From Pseudomonas sp. DNDY-54 (GTDB lineage: Bacteria; Pseudomonadota; Gammaproteobacteria; Pseudomonadales; Pseudomonadaceae), in the NCBI RefSeq assembly GCF_019880365.1, contig NZ_CP082271.1:4030001-4094000 (forward strand): a stretch of 64,000 bases of DNA, in the 5' to 3' direction. Shown here piece after piece: positions 9,026 through 20,694 of the stretch. The translations under genes were made by a program, and so were the position numbers. Numbering within the stretch: position 1 is the first letter of the stretch; every line of letters begins with the position of its first letter. Under the pieces are notes generated by a model that searched no databases, was not told the DNA's origin, and saw only the letters and a program-made list of their open reading frames with translations.

Positions 9026-12000
9026 GCTTCATCTTCCTCGTCGGCCAGGGCATCCAGAGCCGGACCAATCAACTGTTCGGCCAGGTTCTCGAAACGCTCA
9101 TCCAGCGGATCGCGGTCACGGAAGGCCAGCGCGTTCCAGGGGTCTTCGGCCTCGGCGGCGATGGGGCTGAACTCGGCACCCAGCCAGGCTTCACGGGCGC
9201 GCTTGCGGGCGCAGTCGAGTGGTTCGCTGCCACGGGTCGGCTTGCGGTAGCCCTTGGCAAAGGCGTGACTGCTGCGCGGCAACAACGGCAACGGCTCACG
9301 AATCGCACAGCGATAGGCGGCCAGCCAGGGTTCGAGCAGCTCGGCGGCATTGGCCAGCGGTCCCAGTTGCCAGTCACCAGCAGGCGACAGCATCAGGCTG
9401 TGACGTTCGATACCCGGCGTGGCGGACAGGTTGAGCAGCAGATGGCGCAGCCAGAACGGCGGCAAGTCCCATTCGCCCAACTTGCCCAGCTTCCAACCGA
9501 ACAGTCCGGCCGGGGTCACGCCATCGAGCCAGCCATGGATACGCACGCCGGCCAGGGTGATGTCCACCGGCAGCGGCTCGGGCACCGCTTCCGGGCGCAG
9601 TTCGAACAGGCGCGGCGCAAAGGCACGCACCGGCCCGCGCAGCTTGCCCCACAGCGCCTGGCCCAACTCGCCCGTCGGCAGCCAGCCGGCCGCACAAGCC
9701 ATGCGCCGTTCGTCTTCGTCACTCCAGCCGTGTTCCATCGCCTGCAGCGACAGCCGACGCAGGCCGTTCCAGGCTGGCATCTCCAAATCGAACGGCTCGT
9801 CGCTGGCGAGCGATTCCTGGTCATCGGCCAGACGCAGACCAAGGCGTTGCTCGAGCAGGAAGCGCGCCGGGTGGCGGAAGCACTGCAGCAGCTGGGAGGG
9901 TTCGATGGTCAGCCAGGCCTCGTCGGGCTCTGCGAGCAGGCTGGCGAACGGCTGCGGCTGGGTTTGAGGTGGCTCGGCCAAGCGCTGGGCGGCGCGGAAC
10001 CAGGGCAGCGAGAAACCGGCGCAGGGCACTTGGCCGAAGTTGCGTGGTGAGAACGGCTGCAGCGGATGCGCGATAAGGATCTTTTCGCTGGCTTTGGGTG
10101 GTGTCGACTGCGCGGCAGTGGTGCTGGCCGGTTCGCGAGCAAGCTCGCTCCTACAAACGGCGGTCATGTCGACCGCTTCCAGCACTTCGCTGAGCAGCAC
10201 CGACGGTGGCAGTACGGCATTGTCCCGCGGGTCGCGGCCGACATAGGACAGGTACAGCGCCTCTCGCGCCGAGAGCAGGGTTTCCAGCAGCAGATAGCGG
10301 TCATCGAGACGTCGTGCACGATCCCCGCGCCGTGGATGGCGGCCGATCAAATCGAAGCCCGACGGCGGTGTGCGCCGCGGGAAGGCGCCGTCGTCCAGGC
10401 CGAGCAGGCAGACCACGCGGAACGGCAAGCTGCGCATCGGCACCATCGTGCAGAAGGTCACCGCACCGGTAAGAAAGCCCGAGGCGCCGCCGCCCTGCTG
10501 CAAGGCAGCGCTGAGCTGCTGGTGCACCAGTTCCAGTTCGATGGGTCGGGTGAGATCAGCGGCCTGGGCCTGATCGCGCAACGCCGCGCAGGCCTGGGAT
10601 AGCAAGAGCAACGTGTCGCCGGCTTCACGCTCGTCAAACAGGGTGTCGATCAGGACTTGCAAGTCATCCGCCCACTCGGCCAACGGACGAGGCCGCGCCA
10701 GCTGGTCGGCCAGCGTGCCGAGCCGATCGACGAATTCCACCAGCCGCCCCAGCAACTGCCCGCGGGCGCCTTCCAGCGCATCCAGCGGCCAGTGCTCGCC
10801 GAGCAGCGGCGCGTGGTCGCCAGCCAGTTGCGGCGGCGCGGCGAAGCCCAGCAGCAGTCGGTCCAGCCCCTGGCGCCAGGTAAAGGCTGATTCGTCGGGC
10901 AAGCCCAGGCGAACACGCTGGCTGCCGTCACGCCCCCAGCGCACACCGGCTTCCCGCAACCAGTCGCGCAACAGCGGCAGGTCTTCGCTTTCGATTCCGG
11001 CGCGACGGGCGATGGCGGGCTGCTCCAGCCAGGCGAGGATTTCCTCGGCGGCAAAACGACTCTGCGCCAGCATCAGCAATTCAAGGAAGGCCTCGATCAG
11101 CGGCATTTCGGCGCGCAGGCTGCGGTCGGCGAGGCTGTAGGGAATCCGCGGGCTGCCCTCGCGTGGGGCGAATACGGCTTCGATAAAGGGTGCGTAGCGC
11201 TCGATATCCGGGGTCAGCACCACCACCTGATCGGGCGTCAGCGCCGGGTTGGCGGCGAAGCGCGCCAGCAGCTGGTCATGCAGGATTTCCACCTCGCGCA
11301 GCGGCGAGTGGGCGATATGCACTTCCAGCGAGCGGTCGTCCTCGGCCAGGGTGATGCGCTCATCGGGCAAGCGGGTGCGCAGGCGAAGGATGTCGTTCTG
11401 CAAGGCGTGCAGCAGGCTGTCATCGCGCAGGTCTTCGTCTTCGGAATACAGGCCGAACTCCTGGCTGCCCTCGCTGGCGGTCAGGCTGAACAGGGAATCG
11501 AAGAAGTCCCGGCCCTGCTTGCCGAGACTGGCCAGCAGCGGATGGCCGACATCGAGATACCAATCATCAGCGCCGCTCTCGGGCTGGCGTGCCAACTCGC
11601 GGATATCACGGATCTCGCCCCAGGCTTCGCGGCTCGGGTTAAGCGCGCAGACCACCACGTCGATATGCCGCGCCAGACCATCGAGCACGCGCAGGTGGTG
11701 CGGCGGCAGGCTGCTGATGCCGAACACCAGCAGGCGCTCGGGCAAGCCGGGCAAGGGTTCGTCCCTGTAGAGCCGCTGCAGCAGATCATCGAGCAGCCGC
11801 GCACGGTGCGGATGCCCGTCCTTGGTCAGCTCGCGCCAGAGCAGCGCCTGCCAGCCTTCGTCCGGGCCGAGATCGAAGGTATCGCCACGCTCCCAGGCGG
11901 CCAGCCAGTCGTCGCGATAAAGCAGGTATTGGTCGAAGACGTCGGCGATCTTGGCCGCCAGCGACAACCGCCGGCGCTCATCGCCGCCGTCGAGGTACTG

Positions 12001-12333
12001 CGCCAGGCGCGGCGCCAGCTCGAGATTGGCCGCCTCGCAGAGCCAGCCGTAGAGGCGCCAGGTCAGGGTCGTCGGAGAGAACGCCGATTGTTCGGGCAGG
12101 CTGCCAAGCACCGTGCGGCTCAGGTCCCAGACGAACTTGGCCGGCAACTGCATCTCCAGCTGCATGGCGATTCCCTGCTTGCGCGCCAGTTCCAGCGTCA
12201 GCCAGCGGCCCATACCCTGGCTCGGTACCACCACCAGCGCCGGGGCGAAGGGATCGGCGAGCGGCTGGGCGAGCAGGCGCGTGGCCAGTTCGCCGAGGGT
12301 TTCGAGGTCAGGGGCGTGGTAGAGGCTGAGCAT
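9022..12333 (-). CDS. recC: exodeoxyribonuclease V gamma subunit RecC
   Basis: An 1103-residue scaffold and Chi-recognition subunit of RecBCD; E. coli RecC is of similar size. ATG at 12333 (MLSLYHAPDLETLGELA) matches the family N-terminus; a longer open frame to 12798 is discarded because its leader is low-quality Arg/Pro-rich sequence. The family segment ALVVVPSQGMGRWL follows about 40 residues in. Around residues 727-755 the sequence departs into a Ser/Thr/Ala/Pro-rich stretch beginning CRSELAREPAS, which is the translation of a REP-like palindrome at 10129-10161. It is the first gene of recC-recB-recD. Confidence 0.96.
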   Translation of the reverse strand: MLSLYHAPDLETLGELATRLLAQPLADPFAPALVVVPSQGMGRWLTLELARKQGIAMQLEMQLPAKFVWDLSRTVLGSLPEQSAFSPTTLTWRLYGWLCEAANLELAPRLAQYLDGGDERRRLSLAAKIADVFDQYLLYRDDWLAAWERGDTFDLGPDEGWQALLWRELTKDGHPHRARLLDDLLQRLYRDEPLPGLPERLLVFGISSLPPHHLRVLDGLARHIDVVVCALNPSREAWGEIRDIRELARQPESGADDWYLDVGHPLLASLGKQGRDFFDSLFSLTASEGSQEFGLYSEDEDLRDDSLLHALQNDILRLRTRLPDERITLAEDDRSLEVHIAHSPLREVEILHDQLLARFAANPALTPDQVVVLTPDIERYAPFIEAVFAPREGSPRIPYSLADRSLRAEMPLIEAFLELLMLAQSRFAAEEILAWLEQPAIARRAGIESEDLPLLRDWLREAGVRWGRDGSQRVRLGLPDESAFTWRQGLDRLLLGFAAPPQLAGDHAPLLGEHWPLDALEGARGQLLGRLVEFVDRLGTLADQLARPRPLAEWADDLQVLIDTLFDEREAGDTLLLLSQACAALRDQAQAADLTRPIELELVHQQLSAALQQGGGASGFLTGAVTFCTMVPMRSLPFRVVCLLGLDDGAFPRRTPPSGFDLIGRHPRRGDRARRLDDRYLLLETLLSAREALYLSYVGRDPRDNAVLPPSVLLSEVLEAVDMTAVCRSELAREPASTTAAQSTPPKASEKILIAHPLQPFSPRNFGQVPCAGFSLPWFRAAQRLAEPPQTQPQPFASLLAEPDEAWLTIEPSQLLQCFRHPARFLLEQRLGLRLADDQESLASDEPFDLEMPAWNGLRRLSLQAMEHGWSDEDERRMACAAGWLPTGELGQALWGKLRGPVRAFAPRLFELRPEAVPEPLPVDITLAGVRIHGWLDGVTPAGLFGWKLGKLGEWDLPPFWLRHLLLNLSATPGIERHSLMLSPAGDWQLGPLANAAELLEPWLAAYRCAIREPLPLLPRSSHAFAKGYRKPTRGSEPLDCARKRAREAWLGAEFSPIAAEAEDPWNALAFRDRDPLDERFENLAEQLIGPALDALADEEDEA
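10129..10161. repeat. REP-like palindrome inside recC
   Basis: The perfect stem GCGAGC-AA-GCTCGC (10135-10148) followed by TCCTACAAACGG is the usual Pseudomonas REP signature, which is normally intergenic. Here it lies in the recC reading frame without disrupting it and encodes the peptide SELAREPA on the minus strand. It sits in a region encoding a short, low-complexity insertion relative to what I recall of RecC. Confidence 0.8.
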
Positions 12334-12562
12334 TGGGGGCGGCTTCGACTGGATCAGCGGGCAAGGGTAGCAAGTTCCGGTTGCGCAGCGGTGCCGCAAC
12401 GGCATACGCAGATGGCCGGTGCGACGTTCTTGACGAGCTTTCGCAGCAACCCAACGAACCCTGTGATCAGAACGCCTCAATAGCCATACGCCCAGCGGGA
12501 AATTCCATGTACGTCGGCAGCCTGTCGCCTGCCTCAGACTAGGCGCCAACCGGAGCGTGCTG

Positions 12563-12808
12563 ATGCTCTTGGGTGTTGCGCTCGGCATAGGCGCCCTCGC
12601 CCATGCTGCGACTGACAAAACGTCTGCGAAAGCATTCCGATGCCCCGGCACGCCCTGTTCAAAACAGTTGATCGCGATGGCCAAGGACATTGGAGCTGAC
12701 GACGAGGTCTGGCGAAACTCGCCGACCAACGCAGTCGAAAAGAAGCATTTATTAATTCGTTGGGTCGAGGATGTGCCGCTCGGTGTGGGCTGCCACACGC
12801 CGAACTGA
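12563..12808 (+). CDS. possible small secreted protein, family unknown
   Basis: An 81-residue frame beginning with a convincing signal peptide (MLLGVALGIGALAHA, cleavage expected after AHA). The mature part holds three cysteines (RCPGTPC and GC near the C-terminus). ATG at 12563 lies seven bases after CGGAG (12551-12555), a better start than GTG at 12557. I do not recognise a family. It sits alone between recC and the Na/Pi transporter gene. A minus-strand frame over the same bases is less protein-like. It could be non-coding chance, so confidence is modest. Confidence 0.42.
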   Translation: MLLGVALGIGALAHAATDKTSAKAFRCPGTPCSKQLIAMAKDIGADDEVWRNSPTNAVEKKHLLIRWVEDVPLGVGCHTPN

Positions 12809-12951
12809 AACAGGCGCAGCGGTTCATGACGATTTTATGAACGGCCGGGCTACGGCAATGGTCAACCGGGTATACCCACCGTTATCCCGTGTCGTTTCCG
12901 ACGCGGGGTCACCGTGCCCGTTGTTCATACCGCCGACGGAGGCCGTGCCTG

Positions 12952-14643
12952 ATGTTGACGCTGTTGCACCTGCTGTCCTCCATCGCCCTGCTGGTTTGGG
13001 GTGCGCACATCGTGCGCACCGGGATCATGCGGGTGTATGGCTCGCATTTGCGGCGGTTACTCGGGCACAGCATGGCCAATGCGCCGGCGGCTTTTGGCGC
13101 TGGCATCGGCGTCACCGCGCTGGTGCAGAGCAGCAACGCCACCGCCCTGCTGGCGATATCCTTCGTCGCGCAGGGGCTGATGGCGCTGCCGACAGCGCTG
13201 GCGATCATGCTCGGCGCCGATGTCGGTACGGCTCTGATGGCGCGCGTTCTAACGCTTGATCTCTCGTGGCTTTCGCCATTGTTCACCCTGATCGGTGTCT
13301 GTCTGTTTCTGTCACGCAAGCAAACCCGCGCCGGTCAGCTGGGTCGCGTCATGATCGGGCTTGGCCTGATCATTCTGGCGCTGCAACTGATCGTGTCCGC
13401 CGCCGAGCCCATCACCGAAGCGCGTGGCATGCGCGTGCTGTTTTCGTCACTGGCTGGCGATACGCTGCTGGCGGTGGTTGTGGGTGCGCTGTTTGCCGTG
13501 CTGTCGTACTCGAGCCTTGCCGCGGTGCTGCTCACCGCGACGCTGGCCAGTGCTGGGTTGATCAGCTTGCCGGTGGCGCTTGGCGTGATCATCGGTGCGA
13601 ACGTTGGCAGCGGCGTGCTGGCGTGGTTCAACGCGGCGCCGCAACCGGTGCCCGCCCGCCGGGTGGCGCTGGGCAATTTGTTGTACAAGCTCGCCGGTCT
13701 GGTTGTGCTGCCTTTTATGCCGGTGCTCGTCGAGTGGATGGCGACATGGGGGTTCAGCGCACAAACGCAGGTCATCGCCTTTCACTTGGCTTACAACTCG
13801 TTGCGCTGCCTGCTGTTGCTGCCCACCGTGAATGTGATGGCCAAGCTCTGTGAGCGCCTGCTGCCGGAACGCGCACTGGACAACGGCATCGCGCAGCCGC
13901 GCCATCTCGACCCGGCCGCTCTCGATACCCCGACCCTCGCACTGGCCAATGCCACACGCGAAACCCTGCGCATCGGTGATCTGGTCGAAACCATGCTTGC
14001 GCGGCTGCTGGAAGTGTTGCGCGAAGACCGGCCGGAGCCAGGCGAGGAGATCCGACGGCTGGACGATGACGTCGATGCGCTCTACAGCGGGGTCAAGCTT
14101 TACCTCGCGCGCATGCCACGTGAAGACCTGGCCGAGCAGGAGAGCCGGCGCTGGGCAGAGATCATCGAACTGGCGATCAACCTGGAGCAGGCCGGCGACA
14201 TCATCGAGCACATGCTGGGCAAAGTGCAGAACATCAAGACGTCCAAGCGTCGCTCGTTCTCTGATACTGGGCTGGATGAGCTCAGCCAGCTGCACGGGCT
14301 GCTCAGCGCTAATCTCAGCCTTGGCCTATCGGTGTTCCTGTCCGGTGATTCGCACAGCGCCCGCCAGCTGCTGCAGCAGAAGCGACAGTTTCGCAAGCGC
14401 GAGCGCGAGCTGGCACATGCCCACGTTCACCGATTGCATCAGCAAGTGGTGGAGAGCATCGAGACCAGCGCGGCCCATCTCGAGCTGATCGCCGACATGA
14501 AGCGCCTGAATTCGTTGTTCTGCAGCGCAGCCTATCCGGCACTGGAAGGTCCTGGCACGGGGAAACCACGTGGCGCCGGTGAAAGCCAGGCGATGCGCGA
14601 CGCACGAATCAAACAGCCGATGCCGACCGGCAAACCGGCCTGA
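12952..14643 (+). CDS. Na/Pi cotransporter family protein with PhoU-like C-terminus
   Basis: A 563-residue inner-membrane protein. Residues 1 to about 310 hold two Na/Pi-cotransporter repeats, recognisable by the paired QSSNATALLAISF and SYSSLAAVLLTATLAS segments. After a linker, residues about 340-545 form a helical PhoU-like region (RIGDLVETMLARLLEVL, EIIELAINLEQAGDIIEHML). It is predicted to couple sodium and phosphate movement. ATG at 12952 is nine bases after GGAGG (12938-12942), so the 21-residue upstream extension is rejected. It has no obvious operon partner. Confidence 0.9.
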   Translation: MLTLLHLLSSIALLVWGAHIVRTGIMRVYGSHLRRLLGHSMANAPAAFGAGIGVTALVQSSNATALLAISFVAQGLMALPTALAIMLGADVGTALMARVLTLDLSWLSPLFTLIGVCLFLSRKQTRAGQLGRVMIGLGLIILALQLIVSAAEPITEARGMRVLFSSLAGDTLLAVVVGALFAVLSYSSLAAVLLTATLASAGLISLPVALGVIIGANVGSGVLAWFNAAPQPVPARRVALGNLLYKLAGLVVLPFMPVLVEWMATWGFSAQTQVIAFHLAYNSLRCLLLLPTVNVMAKLCERLLPERALDNGIAQPRHLDPAALDTPTLALANATRETLRIGDLVETMLARLLEVLREDRPEPGEEIRRLDDDVDALYSGVKLYLARMPREDLAEQESRRWAEIIELAINLEQAGDIIEHMLGKVQNIKTSKRRSFSDTGLDELSQLHGLLSANLSLGLSVFLSGDSHSARQLLQQKRQFRKRERELAHAHVHRLHQQVVESIETSAAHLELIADMKRLNSLFCSAAYPALEGPGTGKPRGAGESQAMRDARIKQPMPTGKPA

Positions 14644-14697
14644 TCGCCTGACCGGTGCATGGGCATTGCCGACCCAATGCGCGCCGATCACCGACCA

Positions 14698-14732
14698 TAA
14701 AAAACCCCGGCGATGCATGACATGGCCGGGGT
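14698..14732 (-). terminator. rho-independent terminator after the TRAP permease gene
   Basis: Read on the minus strand, a stem AACCCCGGCC / GCCGGGGTT with a loop of about 13 bases is followed by TTTTTTAT. It lies just past the stop of the TRAP permease gene. The stem could also serve the convergent Na/Pi transporter gene. Confidence 0.85.
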
Positions 14733-14753
14733 TGCGTCAACGAAACGGAGCGA

Positions 14754-17306
<2,553 letters not shown>

Positions 17307-17340
17307 GAAATGTGGCCTGTTTTTCAGGGAACGGAACCGC

Positions 17341-17371
17341 GAAAACCCGCGGCACAAGCACGCGGGTTTTC
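17341..17371. terminator. intra-operon hairpin between TAXI gene and TRAP permease gene
   Basis: An 11-bp perfect inverted repeat, GAAAACCCGCG / CGCGGGTTTTC, with a nine-base loop, lies 35 bp before the permease start. The T-rich 3' arm makes it look like a terminator or attenuator on either strand. A likely role is partial termination or mRNA stabilisation, so that binding protein is made in excess over permease. Confidence 0.65.
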
Positions 17372-17427
17372 AGGCGACAGCCGCGGACGGGTGACCGCCC
17401 ACGACGATGCAGCGAGCCGTAAGGCCG

Positions 17428-18393
17428 TTACATCCAGCCCCGTTCCTTGTAGTAGCGCACGGCGCCGTCATGCAGCGGAGCGGACAGGCCAACCTTGATC
17501 ATGTCTTCCGGCTTCAGGTCTTTGAACGCAGGGTGCAGACGCTGGAAGCGCTCGATGTTCTCGAACACCGACTTGACCAGCTTGTAGACCACCTCTTCGT
17601 CAACCTTGGACGTGGTGGAAAGCACCGCTTTGCCACCGATCGACTGCGTGGCGCTGTCGTTGCCCTTGTACATGCCACCTGGGATTTCAGCCTTGGTGTA
17701 GTAGCTCTTCTCAGACAGCAGCTTGTCAATTTCCGGGCCGGTAATCGGTACCAGAACGGCGTCGACAGTGGTGGTGGCTTCCTGAATCGCGCCATTCGGG
17801 TGACCGACGAAGTAGGTCATGGCATCGATGTTGTTGTCGCCCAGTGCGCTCGCCTGCTCGGCGGGCTTCAGCTCGGCGGCCAGTGAGAAGGCCGACTTGT
17901 CCCAGCCCTTCTGGTTCATGATTTCTTCAAGGGTGTCGCGCTGACCGGAACCGGGGTTACCGATGTTGACGCGCTTGCCTTTCAGATCATCGAGACTCTT
18001 GATGTTGGCATCGCGGCGTGCCAGCACGGTGAAGACTTCGCTTTGCAGCGAGAAGACCGCACGGATGTCATCCATCGCACCTTCGTTCTTGAACGGCTCG
18101 AGGCCTTCCATCGCCTTGTACTGATGGTCGGACTGCATGATGCCGAAGTTGAACTCGCCGCTGCGCAGACCGTTGACGTTGGCTACGCCGCCACCGCTGG
18201 CGGGGGCGTTGCACTTCAGATCTTCGGCGTTACGGTTGACGAAGCGGCAGATCGACTGCCCCGCCACGTAATAGACGCCTGTCTGACCACCGGTGCCGAT
18301 GGTCACGAATTGCTCTTGCGCCTGAGCAACACTGCTCAAACCAGTCCCCGCCAATGCGGCGGAAAATATCCATGCCAAGGATTTGCCTTTCAT
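17428..18393 (-). CDS. TAXI family TRAP transporter solute-binding protein
   Basis: A 321-residue periplasmic binding protein with a clear signal peptide (cleavage after SVAQA, about residue 25). The mature start has the TAXI-family pattern FVTIGTGGQTGVYYVAGQSICR, followed by EFNFGIMQSDHQYKA and LDDLKGKRVNIGNPGSGQRDT. TAXI proteins deliver a carboxylate-type ligand to fused TRAP permeases, here encoded downstream. The start has a strong Shine-Dalgarno (AAAGGAG, seven bases before ATG). The ligand is not identified. Confidence 0.93.
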   Translation of the reverse strand: MKGKSLAWIFSAALAGTGLSSVAQAQEQFVTIGTGGQTGVYYVAGQSICRFVNRNAEDLKCNAPASGGGVANVNGLRSGEFNFGIMQSDHQYKAMEGLEPFKNEGAMDDIRAVFSLQSEVFTVLARRDANIKSLDDLKGKRVNIGNPGSGQRDTLEEIMNQKGWDKSAFSLAAELKPAEQASALGDNNIDAMTYFVGHPNGAIQEATTTVDAVLVPITGPEIDKLLSEKSYYTKAEIPGGMYKGNDSATQSIGGKAVLSTTSKVDEEVVYKLVKSVFENIERFQRLHPAFKDLKPEDMIKVGLSAPLHDGAVRYYKERGWM

Positions 18394-18788
18394 GGATCCA
18401 CTCCTTTATTGGTTGTTTTGGAATTGCCCCGCTGGCCTCGTGAGCCACGCGAGAAGTCTGGAGTCTAGCAGGCCAGCCGTTTCAGCGAGTAATGCGTGTC
18501 GTGAGCACGCGCTGTACCGACGCTATGCAGCCGTACCGAGCGTTTGGACTCAACCCGGCTATGGGCGTTCCGCCGTGCACCGGGGCGGTTAGGTTGTGAA
18601 TTTTTGACGAACTAAAGAATGAGCCTAGTACAGCCGATGAATGTGTCCTGGGTTCCGATAGATGGAGCAGCCGTTGAGGCGCTCGCCAGTAGTATCAAAT
18701 CGACATTACCCGTATCGTTCCTATGTCTATTTTCGCCACCTTCGACTGCCCGCAGCCCTTAGAGCAGCGGTCAACGGGACCGTCATCC
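18394..18788. other. intergenic region between TAXI gene and receptor-cyclase gene
   Basis: A 395-bp divergent intergenic region. It must hold the promoter of the TRAP operon on the minus strand and that of the cyclase gene on the plus strand. TTGACG at 18604-18609 is a reasonable -35 for the plus strand, but the -10 at normal spacing is poor (about 3 of 6 matches). I see no gene, repeat or clear operator. Confidence 0.5.
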
Positions 18789-20693
18789 ATGCGCCTCTGT
18801 CTGTTCCTGCTTTGCTGCTTTCTTGCCGTCTTCGTGGGCGTTTTGCCGGGCCAGGGCAACGCCGCCGTAGCACCAGGCATGGTCAGCAAAGGCGGCATCG
18901 CGCCGCATGTCGATGCCATCGAGTGGGTCGCCGGGCATCCGGACGCTGACTTCGAGGCGGCCCATAGTGCCGAGTGGTCATGGCAGCCGCTGGAAAAACC
19001 CAACCTGGGCAAGCAAGCGGACGGCACGTGGCTGCGCTTCATGATCGACAGCGAGGCGCTACACACCCGCACGTGGTACCTGAGCCTGAAATGGCCGGTG
19101 CTCGACGAAGTGCGCGTGCGCCTGTTCTTTCCCAACGAGAACAGGTGGGGACCGCTGATGCGGGCCGGCGATCACGTTCCGATGCGTGACCAGCCGATCA
19201 CCGACCAGAACCTGGTCTTTCCCTTCGAGCTGAGCGCTAACGATCGCGCGGTGGTGTATATGCAGGTGCGTGCGCGCGAGCTCATCGCGCTGCCGCTGGT
19301 CATATCGGATGACGCGGGATTCGCTGCCAGCAAAATCGTCGATGTTGCGATGATCAGCCTGTTCTTCGGCGGCATGCTGGTGATTCTGCTCTACAACAGC
19401 AGCCTGTTCTTCTTCACCCGAGACATGAGCTATCTGCTGTATGTCATCTACCTGCTCAGCGCGCTGTTCTATGTGCTGGCCCTGACCGGTTTCGGACGGT
19501 TGTTTCTGTGGCCGGAAACGCCGCCCATTGCCCATCGCTTCTATGGCCTGTCCGCGGCGCTGTGCTTCTTCACGCCGCTACTGTTCGCTGCACGCTTCCT
19601 CAACGTTCGACGCTACGGCGGCTGGGTCTGGCTGGTGACCTGGCTGCTGATGGCGTACTGGGGCATGGTGATACTCGTAACCCTGCTTGCCCCAGGGTTT
19701 GCAAGCTATCTGGCCATCGAGCCGATGGCGCTGGTTCACTGCATCCTGACGATGGCCGCCGTGATCAGCCTGTGGGTCCGGGGTAATCCGTCGGCGCGAT
19801 TGTTCACGATTGCCTGGTCGACCTTGCTGGTTGCCACCATCGCTCACCTGCTGGCACTCGAAGGCCTGCTGCCGCTGAATGCGCTGACCCTTCATGGCCA
19901 ACTGATTGGCATGTTCTCGGAATTCGTTCTGCTGTCGATGGCGCTGGCCCAGCGCATCAACCACGAGCGTGACCGCCGCATTCTCGCGCAGCAAAGCGCT
20001 TTGCACGCCTCCGAGGCGCTGGCCCATGAGCGTGAGTCGCGCCTGCTCGCACAACAGCAGACGCTGGAGGTGCAGATGCGCACCAACGAAGTCCTCGAAG
20101 CCCGTGTGTGGGAGCGTACCCGCGCGCTTGAGGAGGCCAAGCGCGGGCTGGAACTGGTCAATGAGCAGCTCACCCGCATGAGCATCACCGATGCGCTGAC
20201 TCAGCTGTCAAACCGGGGGCATTTCGACCTGATGATCGATGAGGAAATCCGTCGCGCACAGCGCATCAAGCAGCCACTGTCGGTACTGCTGCTGGACATC
20301 GACCATTTCAAGCGGGTCAACGATACCTATGGCCATCCGTTCGGTGATACCTGCTTACGCCTCGTCGCCGACGTCCTCAAACAGCACGGGCAGCGCGCTG
20401 GCGACGTGGTCGCGCGTTATGGCGGTGAGGAGTTCGTCATTGCGTTGCCGGGCATCGACAGCCACCAGGCCATCGAGCAGGCAGAGCGGATTCGTGCCGC
20501 CGTGGCAGCGCTGCACCCGGCTTGTGTTGGCACACGACTCGATCTGACCGTCAGCATCGGCGTTGCCACGCTGCAACCGCCCACGCCCTGCTCACCCAGC
20601 CAGTTGCTCGCCGCCGCCGATGCCGCGCTGTATCGAGCCAAGCGCAACGGCCGCAATCAGGTGGTGGTCGCCGATCCGGTCGAAACGCCTTAA
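18789..20693 (+). CDS. 7TM-DISM receptor diguanylate cyclase
   Basis: A 634-residue protein with a signal peptide (MRLCLFLLCCFLAVFVGVL), a periplasmic 7TMR-DISM extracellular domain (about 40-170; WYLSLKWPVLDEVRVRLFF), seven membrane helices (about 185-390), a coiled coil (about 405-455) and a GGDEF domain (about 460-625). The active site is GGEEF, preceded by RAGD, an intact RxxD inhibitory site. It should make cyclic di-GMP in response to a periplasmic ligand, probably a carbohydrate or carboxylate, which is unproven. ATG at 18789 begins the signal peptide; the 22 extra upstream codons are rejected. It ends one base from the convergent tctE stop. Confidence 0.9.
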   Translation: MRLCLFLLCCFLAVFVGVLPGQGNAAVAPGMVSKGGIAPHVDAIEWVAGHPDADFEAAHSAEWSWQPLEKPNLGKQADGTWLRFMIDSEALHTRTWYLSLKWPVLDEVRVRLFFPNENRWGPLMRAGDHVPMRDQPITDQNLVFPFELSANDRAVVYMQVRARELIALPLVISDDAGFAASKIVDVAMISLFFGGMLVILLYNSSLFFFTRDMSYLLYVIYLLSALFYVLALTGFGRLFLWPETPPIAHRFYGLSAALCFFTPLLFAARFLNVRRYGGWVWLVTWLLMAYWGMVILVTLLAPGFASYLAIEPMALVHCILTMAAVISLWVRGNPSARLFTIAWSTLLVATIAHLLALEGLLPLNALTLHGQLIGMFSEFVLLSMALAQRINHERDRRILAQQSALHASEALAHERESRLLAQQQTLEVQMRTNEVLEARVWERTRALEEAKRGLELVNEQLTRMSITDALTQLSNRGHFDLMIDEEIRRAQRIKQPLSVLLLDIDHFKRVNDTYGHPFGDTCLRLVADVLKQHGQRAGDVVARYGGEEFVIALPGIDSHQAIEQAERIRAAVAALHPACVGTRLDLTVSIGVATLQPPTPCSPSQLLAAADAALYRAKRNGRNQVVVADPVETP

Positions 20694-20694
20694 C

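Noticed and set aside
11278..12483. Long plus-strand frame (401 codons) opposite recC.
   Set aside because: Antisense shadow of RecC; composition is low complexity and no motif is recognisable.
14315..14605. Minus-strand frame opposite the PhoU-like part of the Na/Pi transporter.
   Set aside because: Antisense shadow without family signal.
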